DNA from: Neptunicella marina
Lineage (GTDB): Bacteria; Pseudomonadota; Gammaproteobacteria; Enterobacterales; Alteromonadaceae
Direction of reading: 5' to 3'
NCBI RefSeq assembly: GCF_014270035.1
Contig: NZ_JACNEP010000001.1
Location: forward strand, 186,001 to 250,000
DNA length: 64,000 bases
A model generated the notes under the pieces. That model worked only from the letters and a program-made list of their open reading frames with translations, had not been told where the DNA came from and ran no database searches. The position numbers and the translations under genes are program-made. This document shows, in pieces, positions 48,394 through 58,400 of the stretch (position 1 is its first letter; each line of letters starts with the position of its first letter).

Positions 48394-50223
48394 TTATTGA
48401 TTTAAATGCTGATGAATCATTTGTGCCAGCTCTTTACTTATACCGGGCACTTTTGCGAGCTCATCTGCGCTGGCTTTAAGTACTTCCTGCAGCCCGCCCA
48501 TGTATTTCAACAGACTTTGACGTCGTTTGGCGCCTATTCCCGGAATAGATTCGAGCTTAGACGTTTTTTTGACTTTTTGACGACGATTTCGATGTCCTGC
48601 AATAGCAAAACGGTGCGATTCATCCCTGATATGCTGAATTAAATGCAGCGCTGCAGAATCGGCACTCATCGGAATAGTATCACGATTCCCACCCAAGATA
48701 AGGGTTTCGAGTCCGGCTTTTCGGCTTGCCCCTTTTGCTACCCCGATTAACAAGGGCTTTTTCTCCAGCGGCCAGTCGCCAAAAAAGTCTTCAGCCTGGC
48801 TTAACTGGCCTTTTCCACCATCGATAAACAAGATGTCAGGAATTTTTTCGGCGTCGGTAGCATTTTTATAACGGCGTTTTAGCGCCTGTGCCATCGCAGC
48901 ATAATCGTCCCCGGGTGTAATGCCTTCAATATTGTAACGACGATAATCGGTTTTATAAGGCCCTTCCCGATTAAATACCACACAGGATGCTACCGTTTGC
49001 TGACCGGAGGTATGACTGATATCAAAACATTCCATGCGCTGAATTGGCGTTTGTCTGTCTAAAGTCTGCTCTAACATCTGATAGCGAGCTACCATGGATT
49101 TATGCTGATTCTGGCGCGCTTCCAGTGCGTTATCAGCATTAGTATTGGCCAGTTTAAGATATTTGGCTTTCTCACCCCTTGTCCCCCGGAACAGCTTAAT
49201 TTTGCGCCCGGCATTCTGACTTAGCAGCGTTTCAATACTGTCCTGATCTTCAATAGCCAGAGGGATAACAATGTGTGCCGGCAAAGATTTATCACCGGTT
49301 AAATAAAACTGCAGTAGAAATGACTGAAAAATTTCCAGCTCGCCTGCTTCTTTGGGAATTTTAGGGAAATAGGCTTTACTACCCAGCAGTTTGTTATCGC
49401 GAATAAACATGCCCTGAATACAGGCAATACCGTTACGGTAAGCGAAACCAAAGACATCCATTTCCTCTTCATTACCACTTACATGCTGCTGCTCCTGCAC
49501 TTTTTTAAGTGATGCTATCTGGTCACGATACTGCGCCGCTTTCTCAAACTGCAACGCCATACTGGCTTGTTCCATTTTTTCCACCAGTGTGTGGATCACC
49601 TGATTACTTTTCCCGCGCAAAAACAAACGGGCTAAATCTACCTGTTGCTGATATTCCTCATCACTCACTAAACCCTCCACACAAGGGCCAGCGCAACGTT
49701 GAATCTGATACTGTAAACAAGGACGCGTACGCGCCTGATAATAACTGTCTTCACACTGACGGATCGGAAACAGCTTTTGCATAATGCTTAAACTTTCGCG
49801 TACCGCCCACGCGCTGGGATAAGGGCCAAAATATTCACCGGATTTGTTGCGTGCACCACGATGACTGGTTAAGCGCGGATGGCGATGCGCAGATAAAAAG
49901 ATAAATGGATAAGATTTGTCATCACGCAACAATACGTTGTAGCGCGGTTTGTATTGTTTTATATAGCTGTTTTCGAGGATAAACGCTTCGGTTTCGCTGT
50001 GAGTAACCGTCACATCCATCTGCTGAATTTGCCGAACTAACGACTGAGTTTTAATGCTATCGACATTTTTACGGAAATAGCTGCTCACCCTTTTTTTAAG
50101 GTTTTTAGCTTTACCGACATAAATAACATCACCTGCGGCGTTGTACATGCGGTACACACCGGGTTGATTGGTCAGATTTTTTAAAAACTGTTTAGAGTCA
50201 AACTGCGACTGTTCACCTGACAT
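48394..50223 (-). CDS. uvrC: Excinuclease ABC subunit C
   Basis: A 609-residue nucleotide excision repair nuclease. The GIY-YIG domain is residues about 15-95 ('[30 protein letters not shown]'), UVR motif about 205-240, the endonuclease V-like C-terminal nuclease about 390-540 ('[22 protein letters not shown]') and a helix-hairpin-helix pair at the end ('[19 protein letters not shown]'). It is 4 bp from uvrY upstream, the classic uvrY-uvrC operon, and 18 bp from pgsA. Confidence 0.96.
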   Translation of the reverse strand: MSGEQSQFDSKQFLKNLTNQPGVYRMYNAAGDVIYVGKAKNLKKRVSSYFRKNVDSIKTQSLVRQIQQMDVTVTHSETEAFILENSYIKQYKPRYNVLLRDDKSYPFIFLSAHRHPRLTSHRGARNKSGEYFGPYPSAWAVRESLSIMQKLFPIRQCEDSYYQARTRPCLQYQIQRCAGPCVEGLVSDEEYQQQVDLARLFLRGKSNQVIHTLVEKMEQASMALQFEKAAQYRDQIASLKKVQEQQHVSGNEEEMDVFGFAYRNGIACIQGMFIRDNKLLGSKAYFPKIPKEAGELEIFQSFLLQFYLTGDKSLPAHIVIPLAIEDQDSIETLLSQNAGRKIKLFRGTRGEKAKYLKLANTNADNALEARQNQHKSMVARYQMLEQTLDRQTPIQRMECFDISHTSGQQTVASCVVFNREGPYKTDYRRYNIEGITPGDDYAAMAQALKRRYKNATDAEKIPDILFIDGGKGQLSQAEDFFGDWPLEKKPLLIGVAKGASRKAGLETLILGGNRDTIPMSADSAALHLIQHIRDESHRFAIAGHRNRRQKVKKTSKLESIPGIGAKRRQSLLKYMGGLQEVLKASADELAKVPGISKELAQMIHQHLNQ

Positions 50224-50227
50224 GCCG

Positions 50228-50878
50228 TTAGAGAGTGTCCATCACTATCAGTTTATGTCGCAGCGCTAAATGGGTTAACTCAACTTCTCCACTGACATTT
50301 AGTTTTTCAAATAAACGGTATTTATAGGTATTCACAGTTTTGGCACTGAGACTTAGCTGCGCTGCAATATCCGGAACCTTATTCCCCTTCGTGATCAACA
50401 GGGTAATCTGCATTTCCCGATCAGAAAGTTGCGCAAATGGATCATTCGCTGAGGGACTTAACTGACCAATAGCAATTTGCTGCGCCAGTTCGTGCGAAAT
50501 ATATTTTTGCCCATGATAAACATGATGAATCGCTTTGATCATTTCCGCAGGCGGTGCATTTTTGGTCAGATAACCATCCGCCCCCATTTGCATAACTTTG
50601 CCCGGAAACGGATTATCCGTTACCACAGACAAGACAATTAACCGGGTACCTAAATCAAGTCGAATAAGCCTTTTCAGGGCTTCCAAGCCTCCCATGCCTG
50701 GCATATTCATATCCATTAATACCACATCAGGTGGATTGTCTTTACAGAACTTAATGGCTTCTTCACCGGTTGAGGCTTCACCCACAACTTTTAAATTCGC
50801 TTCATCATCGAGAATTTTACGGATCCCGGTACGAACCAGGTCGTGATCATCAACCAGTAATATTTTAATGGAGGCCAT
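50228..50878 (-). CDS. uvrY: Two-component response regulator UvrY/GacA
   Basis: A 216-residue NarL/FixJ-type regulator. Receiver at residues 1-120 with D54 ('[13 protein letters not shown]') and K104 region ('YLTKNAP'), LuxR helix-turn-helix at about 145-210 ('[43 protein letters not shown]'). In E. coli and pseudomonads it drives the small RNAs that bind CsrA. Its kinase BarA is not here. First gene of the uvrY-uvrC-pgsA operon. Confidence 0.96.
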   Translation of the reverse strand: MASIKILLVDDHDLVRTGIRKILDDEANLKVVGEASTGEEAIKFCKDNPPDVVLMDMNMPGMGGLEALKRLIRLDLGTRLIVLSVVTDNPFPGKVMQMGADGYLTKNAPPAEMIKAIHHVYHGQKYISHELAQQIAIGQLSPSANDPFAQLSDREMQITLLITKGNKVPDIAAQLSLSAKTVNTYKYRLFEKLNVSGEVELTHLALRHKLIVMDTL

Positions 50879-50981
50879 GCTTCCGACTCATTAGTTAAAT
50901 GCGACTAATCCGCAGAATGTAATGCGATTCACAGCGCCAATCAAGACACATCTGCGGTGTTCACAATTATGTATTGTGATA
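50879..50981. other. Short gap behind uvrY and the zinc-ribbon gene
   Basis: About 100 bp containing the uvrY promoter region. No motif stands out. Confidence 0.4.
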
Positions 50982-51179
50982 TTAACGATAAAAAGAGGTA
51001 CTCAGGCGGTTCCATCCCGTGATCACATCTTCTTTGCCCTGCCCGGTATTTTTAGCAAAACATTCAGGAACCTGGCATTTGATCATCCAGCGATCAGTGC
51101 AACCCTTTATGGCTACCAAACCCGAAGCTGCACCACCACAACGACAAGGTGTAATTTTATCCGGTTGTGATTCAGCCAC
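50982..51179 (-). CDS. Lar-like zinc-ribbon small protein
   Basis: A 65-residue protein from a GTG start (51179); a stop codon three codons upstream in the same frame rules out a longer version. It has C12-x-C14 and C35-x4-C40 followed by 'W56N57R', the layout of Lar-like restriction alleviation proteins and related phage zinc ribbons ('C-x-CGG...C-x4-C...ITGWNRLS'). The first pair is CxC and not CxxC, and C27 is extra. No ribosome site is clear. It lies alone between uvrY and the TonB receptor. The family call is tentative. Confidence 0.5.
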   Translation of the reverse strand: MAESQPDKITPCRCGGAASGLVAIKGCTDRWMIKCQVPECFAKNTGQGKEDVITGWNRLSTSFYR

Positions 51180-51437
51180 TGATGTTTAATCCACATTGCC
51201 ACTTCTGCTCTAAGTGCATAATACGCCTGTTAAAAATGAAAATCAGCAGCCAGTTGTGGCCTAATGCTTTCAACACAGCACATAAGGTATTTAAAACCAG
51301 CAAAATCAATATGCATTTTTGAATAAAATAGTTAAAGCCCCTCTGTTTATCCGCCCTCCTTCATGATATTTTAATAACAATTATTATCATTTAGATTTTC
51401 AACCAACATTTTTTGTTATCAACGAGGATAAAACCTG
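51180..51437. other. 258-bp promoter region of the siderophore receptor gene
   Basis: Contains the Fur box at 51370. Otherwise AT-rich and without reading frames. Confidence 0.5.
51370..51388. promoter_or_regulatory. Fur box upstream of the TonB-dependent receptor
   Basis: TTTAATAACAATTATTATC, 14 of 19 matches to the GATAATGATAATCATTATC consensus by hand count. It sits 50 bp before the receptor start, where a repressor would block transcription when iron is plentiful. Confidence 0.75.
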
Positions 51438-53540
51438 ATGTCGTTCCCGTTATCAAAACTTTGTTTTGCTTTAACAGCTGCTCAATTACTGACTGTTCCT
51501 GCTTACGCTGATGAAGATCAGCTAGAAACCGTGGTGGTCACCGCATCACGAACCGCAAAGCCGTTAAGTCAAATTCCAAACACCATTACGGTAATTGACC
51601 AGCAACAACTGGCACAGCAACTGGCGGTGCAACAGGATATTTCCACGGTGTTAGGTAATTTAGTACCCGGCTTTTCGCCCAGTCGCCAGAAGATGACCAG
51701 TGCGGGTGAAAGTTTACGCGGCAGAAAACCCTTATACCTTATCGACGGCATCCCACAATCTAATCCATTACGCAGTGGTGGTCGTGATGGCCATACGATT
51801 GACCCTTTCCTGCTAGAACGAGTTGAAGTACTACACGGTGCCAATGCCATTCACGGATTAGGTGCCGCTGGCGGTATTATTAACCTTATCACTAAAAAGC
51901 CCGGTGATGGCCTTGAACAAAAACTTCGTTTCGATACCAGCTTTCAAACGGAAGAACTATCTGAAAAAACCTTAGGCGTAAATTATTCATTAGCCAATCG
52001 TTTTGAAAACAGCGACATTCTGGCTGCAATCACTTATCGCACCACAGGCATGGCTTACGATGCCAACGGCAATTTAATCGGTGTTGATAATACTCAGGGT
52101 GACACCATGGATGCCGACACCTTTGATGGTTTTATCAAAGCGGGTTATGAATGGAATAAACAACGTGTAGAAGTGATGTTTAACCGCTATCAGATTGAAG
52201 GCAAAAATGACTGGATTTCGGTTGCAGGTGACGTCGATGCCGATATTCCCAGCAGCGCCGAAAAAGGCACACCCGATGGCGAAGCGGCACAAAATAAAGT
52301 CACCACAGTAAGTTTAAGTTACAGTAATCAGGACTTTTTTGACCAGCAGCTATCGGTACAGTTTTTCCGTCAGGATTTTGCCGGCACTTATGGCGCAGAA
52401 GCCACGCCAATCAGAACCTTTCAGGACCCGGATTATGGCGATGATTTAATCGACCAGTCACAAAATAATTCAGAAAAAACCGGGGTAAAAATCACCCTGG
52501 TCAACAACGCATTGTTGGGTTTGCCGGTTGATTTAGTTTATGGTCTGGATTTATTGCAGGACAAAACCTGGCAGGCACTTATCCAGACCGGTCGAGCCTG
52601 GGTTCCCCCCACGGAATACCGTAACTATGCCCCCTACGCGCAACTGGAATATGCAGGCAATACGCCGTTATCAGTGACAGCAGGTGTACGTTACGAGAAA
52701 TCTAAATTGCAGGTCGATGATTTCACTACCCTTGCCTCTTATGGCAGCCAGTTTGTAGAAGGTGGCGATCCGGAATTTTCCAAAACCCTGTTTAATCTGG
52801 GCGGAACTTACAAACTAAGCCAAACATGGCGAGTATTTGCCAATTATTCAGAAGCCTTTTCGATGCCGGATGTAGGCCGGGTATTGCGTGGTATTAATGT
52901 GCCTAACCAAAGTGTTGCGACCTTTTTGGATTTAAAACCTATCCTCACCGAAAACACCGAGTTAGGTCTGGAATACACAGCTGACGTATTGCGTGCACAA
53001 CTGGCCTACTACACCTCAGATTCTGATTTTGGTCAGCGTTTACAGCGCGATGAAGATGGTATCTACAGCGTAAAACGCGAACAAACCGAAGTCGACGGAA
53101 TAGAATTCAGCTTAAACTGGGTAGCGACGTCTCTGGATACCTTTGGTATCCGTCTGGCAACGTCTGATGGGCGTTATGACTCAGATCAGGATGGTTCGGT
53201 AGACAGCGATTTAGGGGGCTCTAATATTGCTCCTGATCGCATTAATGTAAGCTGGGATCGTGCCTGGACAGACACCATCACCACCCGCTTACAGATCAAT
53301 CATTTGCAGGATCGCGATCAAAAAGACGATAGCAACAGTATTGTTAATCAGTTTGATGGTTATACCACAGTTGATCTTAGCGCCAATATTGAAGCCTTTA
53401 ACGGTGTGATTACGCTGGGTATTCAGAATCTGACCAATACCGATTACTATACCTACTATTCGCAATCTAACCCGAATGATAAACGTAACTTTAAAGGCAT
53501 GGGACGCAGTTTCTCCGCCTCGTATCAGTTAAGTTTTTAA
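51438..53540 (+). CDS. TonB-dependent siderophore receptor (IutA-like)
   Basis: A 700-residue outer-membrane receptor. Signal peptide residues 1-24, TonB box 'ETVVVTA' (about 30-36), plug domain about 40-155 ending in 'LLERVEVLHGANAIHGLGAAGGIINLITKK', then the 22-strand barrel ending with aromatic-rich 'GRSFSASYQLSF'. The plug and the 'NYSEAFSMPDVGRVLRGI' segment resemble IutA-type hydroxamate siderophore receptors more than FepA or FhuA, but the ligand is not certain. A Fur box lies 50 bp upstream. First gene of a three-gene set. Confidence 0.92.
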   Translation: MSFPLSKLCFALTAAQLLTVPAYADEDQLETVVVTASRTAKPLSQIPNTITVIDQQQLAQQLAVQQDISTVLGNLVPGFSPSRQKMTSAGESLRGRKPLYLIDGIPQSNPLRSGGRDGHTIDPFLLERVEVLHGANAIHGLGAAGGIINLITKKPGDGLEQKLRFDTSFQTEELSEKTLGVNYSLANRFENSDILAAITYRTTGMAYDANGNLIGVDNTQGDTMDADTFDGFIKAGYEWNKQRVEVMFNRYQIEGKNDWISVAGDVDADIPSSAEKGTPDGEAAQNKVTTVSLSYSNQDFFDQQLSVQFFRQDFAGTYGAEATPIRTFQDPDYGDDLIDQSQNNSEKTGVKITLVNNALLGLPVDLVYGLDLLQDKTWQALIQTGRAWVPPTEYRNYAPYAQLEYAGNTPLSVTAGVRYEKSKLQVDDFTTLASYGSQFVEGGDPEFSKTLFNLGGTYKLSQTWRVFANYSEAFSMPDVGRVLRGINVPNQSVATFLDLKPILTENTELGLEYTADVLRAQLAYYTSDSDFGQRLQRDEDGIYSVKREQTEVDGIEFSLNWVATSLDTFGIRLATSDGRYDSDQDGSVDSDLGGSNIAPDRINVSWDRAWTDTITTRLQINHLQDRDQKDDSNSIVNQFDGYTTVDLSANIEAFNGVITLGIQNLTNTDYYTYYSQSNPNDKRNFKGMGRSFSASYQLSF

Positions 53541-53596
53541 TCATCAGTTGGTGCTCTGTAAAAAGCAGAGCACCACAAGAAACACATTTAGTCTGA

Positions 53597-54652
53597 ATGA
53601 AACGATCTGAGTTTTTCCGCTTACGCTTCTGGCACCGCTGGCTGGGGCTTATCGCTATTCTGCCCTTAATCACCGCAGCCTTAACTGGTACGCTGTTAGT
53701 ATATAAAAAGCCGTTGATTCGACTGTTGGTTACCCATAATGCACAGCTACCGGCAGATTTTTCACAACAGGGCTTACTTACGCAGATTGACCAGATAGAA
53801 ACAATCTTGCATCAGCGCGGCGCCATAAGAGCCAAAGCACCCAACGAACAGGAACCTTACTGGACCATTACCAGTAAAAACCAGCAACATTTGCTGCTGT
53901 CGATTGATAATTTAACGCCCTATCAGTCAAATTTATGGTTACTTGATAGCTACGCATTTGTTCATCATTTACACACAAAATTGTTGCTGGAAAAAACCGG
54001 CCAGTGGATATTGTTAGTATCCGGCAGTTTTGCACTGGTTTTACTCATCAGCGGTTGTGTGCTGTGGTGGCCCGGCCGCAAAGGATTCCGCTGGAAATTT
54101 GTTAAACCCTGGCCATTTAAATTACGCATGGTACTGCAGTTTCATCGTCATAGCGGTGTGGTTGTCTTTCCGGTTTTATTCATCATTACGCTTACCGGCA
54201 GCATTATGTTGTGGCAAAAACAGGTGAAGCCGCTGCTCAACCCATTAGCAATGCAACAGCTCACAGCAGAACACAATGCTAAACCCGTCAAAAAGTCAGC
54301 CTCAGATGCATTAGCACTGGCACAACAACAGATCCCGGATGGTGCTCTTACCTATATTCGTTTTGCCAAAGGCGACAACGGCTTTTATCGCTTCCGTTTT
54401 CGATTACCGGATGAATGGCACTCTAACGGCAGAACATCTGTTAACGTGTACGCCAAATCAAATCGCATAAACGTCACGGCGCGCTCGGATGAAGTAACAT
54501 GGCAATATAATCTGATAAATCAGCTTTACCCTCTGCACAGCGGTTATGGCATTAATGACTGGTACCAATTGTTCATAATGTTTGCTGGCTTAGGTCTGGC
54601 TTGGCTTAGCCTGACTGGCCTGTTAAGTTATGCCCGTCAAAAAATGAGGTAA
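53597..54652 (+). CDS. PepSY-associated membrane protein (iron-uptake type)
   Basis: A 351-residue inner-membrane protein of the PepSY-TM family. About four membrane helices: residues 13-38, 138-160, 190-212 and 320-345. Histidines in or near them ('HRWLGL', 'FHRHSGVVVFP', 'HHLHTKLL') could bind heme, as in the PiuB/FoxB-like ferric-siderophore reductases to which it looks related. It follows the receptor gene by 56 bp. The probable role is to release iron from the siderophore in the periplasm. Confidence 0.85.
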   Translation: MKRSEFFRLRFWHRWLGLIAILPLITAALTGTLLVYKKPLIRLLVTHNAQLPADFSQQGLLTQIDQIETILHQRGAIRAKAPNEQEPYWTITSKNQQHLLLSIDNLTPYQSNLWLLDSYAFVHHLHTKLLLEKTGQWILLVSGSFALVLLISGCVLWWPGRKGFRWKFVKPWPFKLRMVLQFHRHSGVVVFPVLFIITLTGSIMLWQKQVKPLLNPLAMQQLTAEHNAKPVKKSASDALALAQQQIPDGALTYIRFAKGDNGFYRFRFRLPDEWHSNGRTSVNVYAKSNRINVTARSDEVTWQYNLINQLYPLHSGYGINDWYQLFIMFAGLGLAWLSLTGLLSYARQKMR

Positions 54653-54694
54653 CCCTTTCCCCGATTTAATTTGCCCTAAAGGAGTCTGCAGTAC

Positions 54695-55345
54695 ATGTTT
54701 GAGCAAAAAGCCTACCGCGCGTTTTTATTTGATATGGATGGCACCATTTTAACCTCTATCGCCGCAGCCGAGAGAGTATGGACACGTTGGGCAAAACAGC
54801 ACAAACTGGCTCTTGAACGTTTTATTCCGACCATTCACGGTGCCCGCGCGGTTGATACCATTGGCAAATTAAATTTACCTGGGGTTGATCCGGTTAAAGA
54901 AGCCGATTTAATCACGCAATGGGAAATGGACGATGTAGAAGGTATTTCCCCCATTGGCGGTGCCGCCGAATTTTTAGCATCGTTGCCTGATAAGCAATGG
55001 GCCATTGTTACCTCTGCTCCCTATGAACTGGCATTACGCCGCATTGAAGCAGCTGGCCTGCCAGTTCCTAAAGTATTGGTTGCCGCTGATCACATTAAAA
55101 ACGGTAAACCAGCACCAGATGGCTACCTGACCGCTATGCAAAAACTAGGTGTAACAGCTGAGCAAAGCTTAATTTTTGAAGATGCCGAAGTAGGCATTAA
55201 AGCCGCTCATGCTGCAGGCAGTGATTTAGTGGTGATCACCGAAACCCACCATCAGGATTTTAACGGTGAGCAAGTTAATGTTGAGAATTATATTGGGTTA
55301 GAAGTGATGGTTGAGGGTGGGGAAATGAGGTTGGTGCAAAAGTAA
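54695..55345 (+). CDS. HAD-superfamily sugar-phosphate phosphatase
   Basis: A 216-residue HAD phosphatase of the GPP1/YfbT type. Motif I 'FLFDMDGTILTS' has the nucleophile and acid Asp at residues 14 and 16; motif II is 'IVTSAPY', motif III K in 'HIKNGKPAPDGYLTAM', motif IV 'IFEDAEVGIKAAHAAG'. Substrates are small sugar phosphates such as fructose-1-phosphate or glycerol-phosphate. It is 42 bp after the PepSY gene and may be co-transcribed, although it has no obvious tie to iron. Confidence 0.92.
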   Translation: MFEQKAYRAFLFDMDGTILTSIAAAERVWTRWAKQHKLALERFIPTIHGARAVDTIGKLNLPGVDPVKEADLITQWEMDDVEGISPIGGAAEFLASLPDKQWAIVTSAPYELALRRIEAAGLPVPKVLVAADHIKNGKPAPDGYLTAMQKLGVTAEQSLIFEDAEVGIKAAHAAGSDLVVITETHHQDFNGEQVNVENYIGLEVMVEGGEMRLVQK

Positions 55346-55473
55346 TAAAGCTGTTTAGATGCCTTACTGGTCCAGTTGAGCAAAATTAAAAAGAGCATCG
55401 ACAAACATATTATATATTTTAATTTTTCTACAGTTATAACCAAAGTCTAAAACAGAATGCGTTTGGAGCAAGG

Positions 55474-58400
55474 ATGGCTAAATCTCGCAAAGGTCGTAAA
55501 AACAAGAGTACGAAAAATCAGGATGACATCTTCAGAGCAATCGAATCGCTCAAGCGTCTCTTTACCCAGTACAAATTTGAGGACGTCGCGCTTGTACTTC
55601 TGACATCAGAATTATGGATTCCCAATCGGTCTAGTGGAGTAAAACACCAGCTCGCTTGGGGAGTATTAGCGACAATCAAGGCAGATGATTTCAAAGGAAG
55701 ACAACAACTAAATAGTTTTCAAGACTTCATCTCATTTCACAGAACATTATTTAGTTTGATTCCTCCTTTCCCCATGTTAGAAGATTTCGTTCCTCAGGCA
55801 GATTGGGGCGAAATCAAATGCTTATACTCTAACACCGTTTACCCAGTATTTTTTGGTGGCTCCATAGAGAGAATCACTGACTTCATCAAGGCTTTTGAAA
55901 TATTACACTGTACTTGTCCAGATGCAGACTTGCATATGGAACTTGCACTAAATACTCAACAACATTTTCTGTTGGAAATAAGCAAAAATTTGGCTGGTAG
56001 TACTAACTATGTTAGGCCCGGCCATGTTTCTATTCCTTCGGAACGCTTTTGGATGTTGGTTCAGTGTGCATTGAAGTCATTTAATCAAGCTATTGATAAG
56101 GCTGCCATCGAAGAGAGCTTCATAGTTGACATTGGGAATAATGAAATTCCAGAAAATTCGTCAAATTTTTCCGACAGCATTATGCAAGGAACATTTCAAC
56201 AGTTCTTGTTTTTAAGGAATATTGACACGCTATACCCTGTGTCACTTAGGAATTTTCCAAGTTTCGTAATAGATCATTGGGACAGAAAAGAAACCAAATC
56301 AATTTTGGATTTTGAACATTACAGCAAAGTAAGCAGCCTAGTTACATCTAATATTGAGTCACACACTCCGGGACCTTGTATTCTAGAGGTAGCAGGCCTT
56401 GAAGAACCTCTAACTCTGACCAGCCTGATAAACTCCTCAGAAATCTTCTTCTTGCCAATTCCTATCACAGCAAAGCAGTTGGAAAACGTCACAAAGATAG
56501 CAGATTCAATCTATTCACATTTTGAAAGCTGCGAAGAAGTTGAGTTTTTCAGTCTCAATCGGACGGCCTCATTTAAATTATTTGATGAATTTTCATTTCA
56601 GAATCAAAACGTGAAGCTGCTGTTTATTCTAATGGAAGCTTCAATGTCGATGAGGTTCTTAGAATCACCGACTGAACCATCCTACTTAGTTCCTCTATGT
56701 GACCTAGTGTCTTTGTTATCTTCGTGGGATAGGGATGACAGTCTTTTGGATATTTTAAGTTTCGAAAAGGATCATCAGTTTGGTCCGATGACAGGTCTAA
56801 TTGATAGATTAGCCGCTTACAAAGACTCAAATTCAGTTTTGATTGAAGGAACATATCAGCCAAACAAGATATTTCTAGACCCACACTATGGTTGTGAATG
56901 GAGATATAAAACACTTTTAGATTTTTGGGAAAAGGCTCCAAATTACTTTCCGATTAAAAACAAAGAATGGCTAGTAGAGAACGATTATGATGGCATTAAA
57001 TCTATAGTAACTAAAACTGGCAGATATATGTCATGGTTCACAAAGGTTGGAAAATGTGAAATTCATTTCATTTGCTCGTTTGGCAACCAAAAGTTGGATC
57101 TTAACAATTTCAGAATTCTTAGGTTAGCAACAGAATGTCTTACTGATGCGTGCAAACAATGTGAGGAAATAATCAAGGATCTAAAGATATTTTCGAATAA
57201 GCAGGCACATATTTTCTGCGAAGCTAATCCCGATTCTCTTATTTCTGAATATAAAAACGAAAGCTCAATAGATAGTTTTGTTAGTGATGCTCTCTTCGAA
57301 AACTGGTTTCTACCCAAAACCAGTGAAAATTTTCCTAAAGTAAAAGTACAAGTAAATATCAATGTATTTGCTGAACAGTTTGACTCCGCAAAGGGTTCAT
57401 CTGCTCAGGCGAATTGCCTTGAACAAATGTTGATAAGTCTATCTGATCTTTTGAACTTCGAAATAGACAATACTGTAATGGAGACTATCCGGAAAACAGC
57501 CTCTAGACCCGCACGTATGAGAATTAAGCAAATCCAACAAAACGTCGCAGTTCCAGAGATAGCAAACTACCGCGGGGTATCTCCAAGATTCTACAAAGAA
57601 GCCCGAAAAGACCTCGCATTCACGTTTTTGAGATTAGGTATTGCGCCCGGAACTTATCAGCTGCTTGAAGCAAAAAGTATAATGAACGATGCAATTTCAA
57701 TCTATCGGGACGCTATACATAACCTAATAAAGCAATATAAAAAAATTGAGTTAATCAAATTAACTATAGAGAGTCATGAGAGGTTAGTTACACACTTCGA
57801 CACTAATCAGCGGCGTGTGAAAATGAGCCTAGATCATGAAGTGAGCTATGACAGAGCTGAGGTGTATTCTAAATCATCAACCGAAAAAACCAGAAGCTCT
57901 AGAAACTTGCGATACTTAGTTGAGTTTACTATGAGTTTAGACACTAATGATGGCGAAACTCCCACTGAAAATGATCTCCAAATGCTTTTAGGGAGGATTG
58001 ATTGGTTGATCGTTCTTTATGATGCAAGTGATACATTGCATTACGGTATAGATGTGGGAGGAATTAATATTGCTGGCGACTATGTACCCGAAGTATTTTT
58101 TTCTGAAGTAAAAAAGAGCGTGGAACTTGAGTTTAGAAAGAGTGACGCTAATTACAAACTCGGAATAGGCTCAAACAGTTCTGAAGAATTAAAAGTTACT
58201 GACGCAAAACAACTTGAAGAGTTATTTTCAGCATTTAAGCGTGAATTTGGTTTCGAATTCACATTACTACTAAATATATTAGACGTTCTCTCTACTTGGA
58301 GTTTTTATCACGAGGATGTTAACGCTGCATTTTCGTATACAGCCAATAGAGAAAGTTTAATTGATTTTCTTTGTAAGGAATTGTCAGAAAACTCCAAAGA

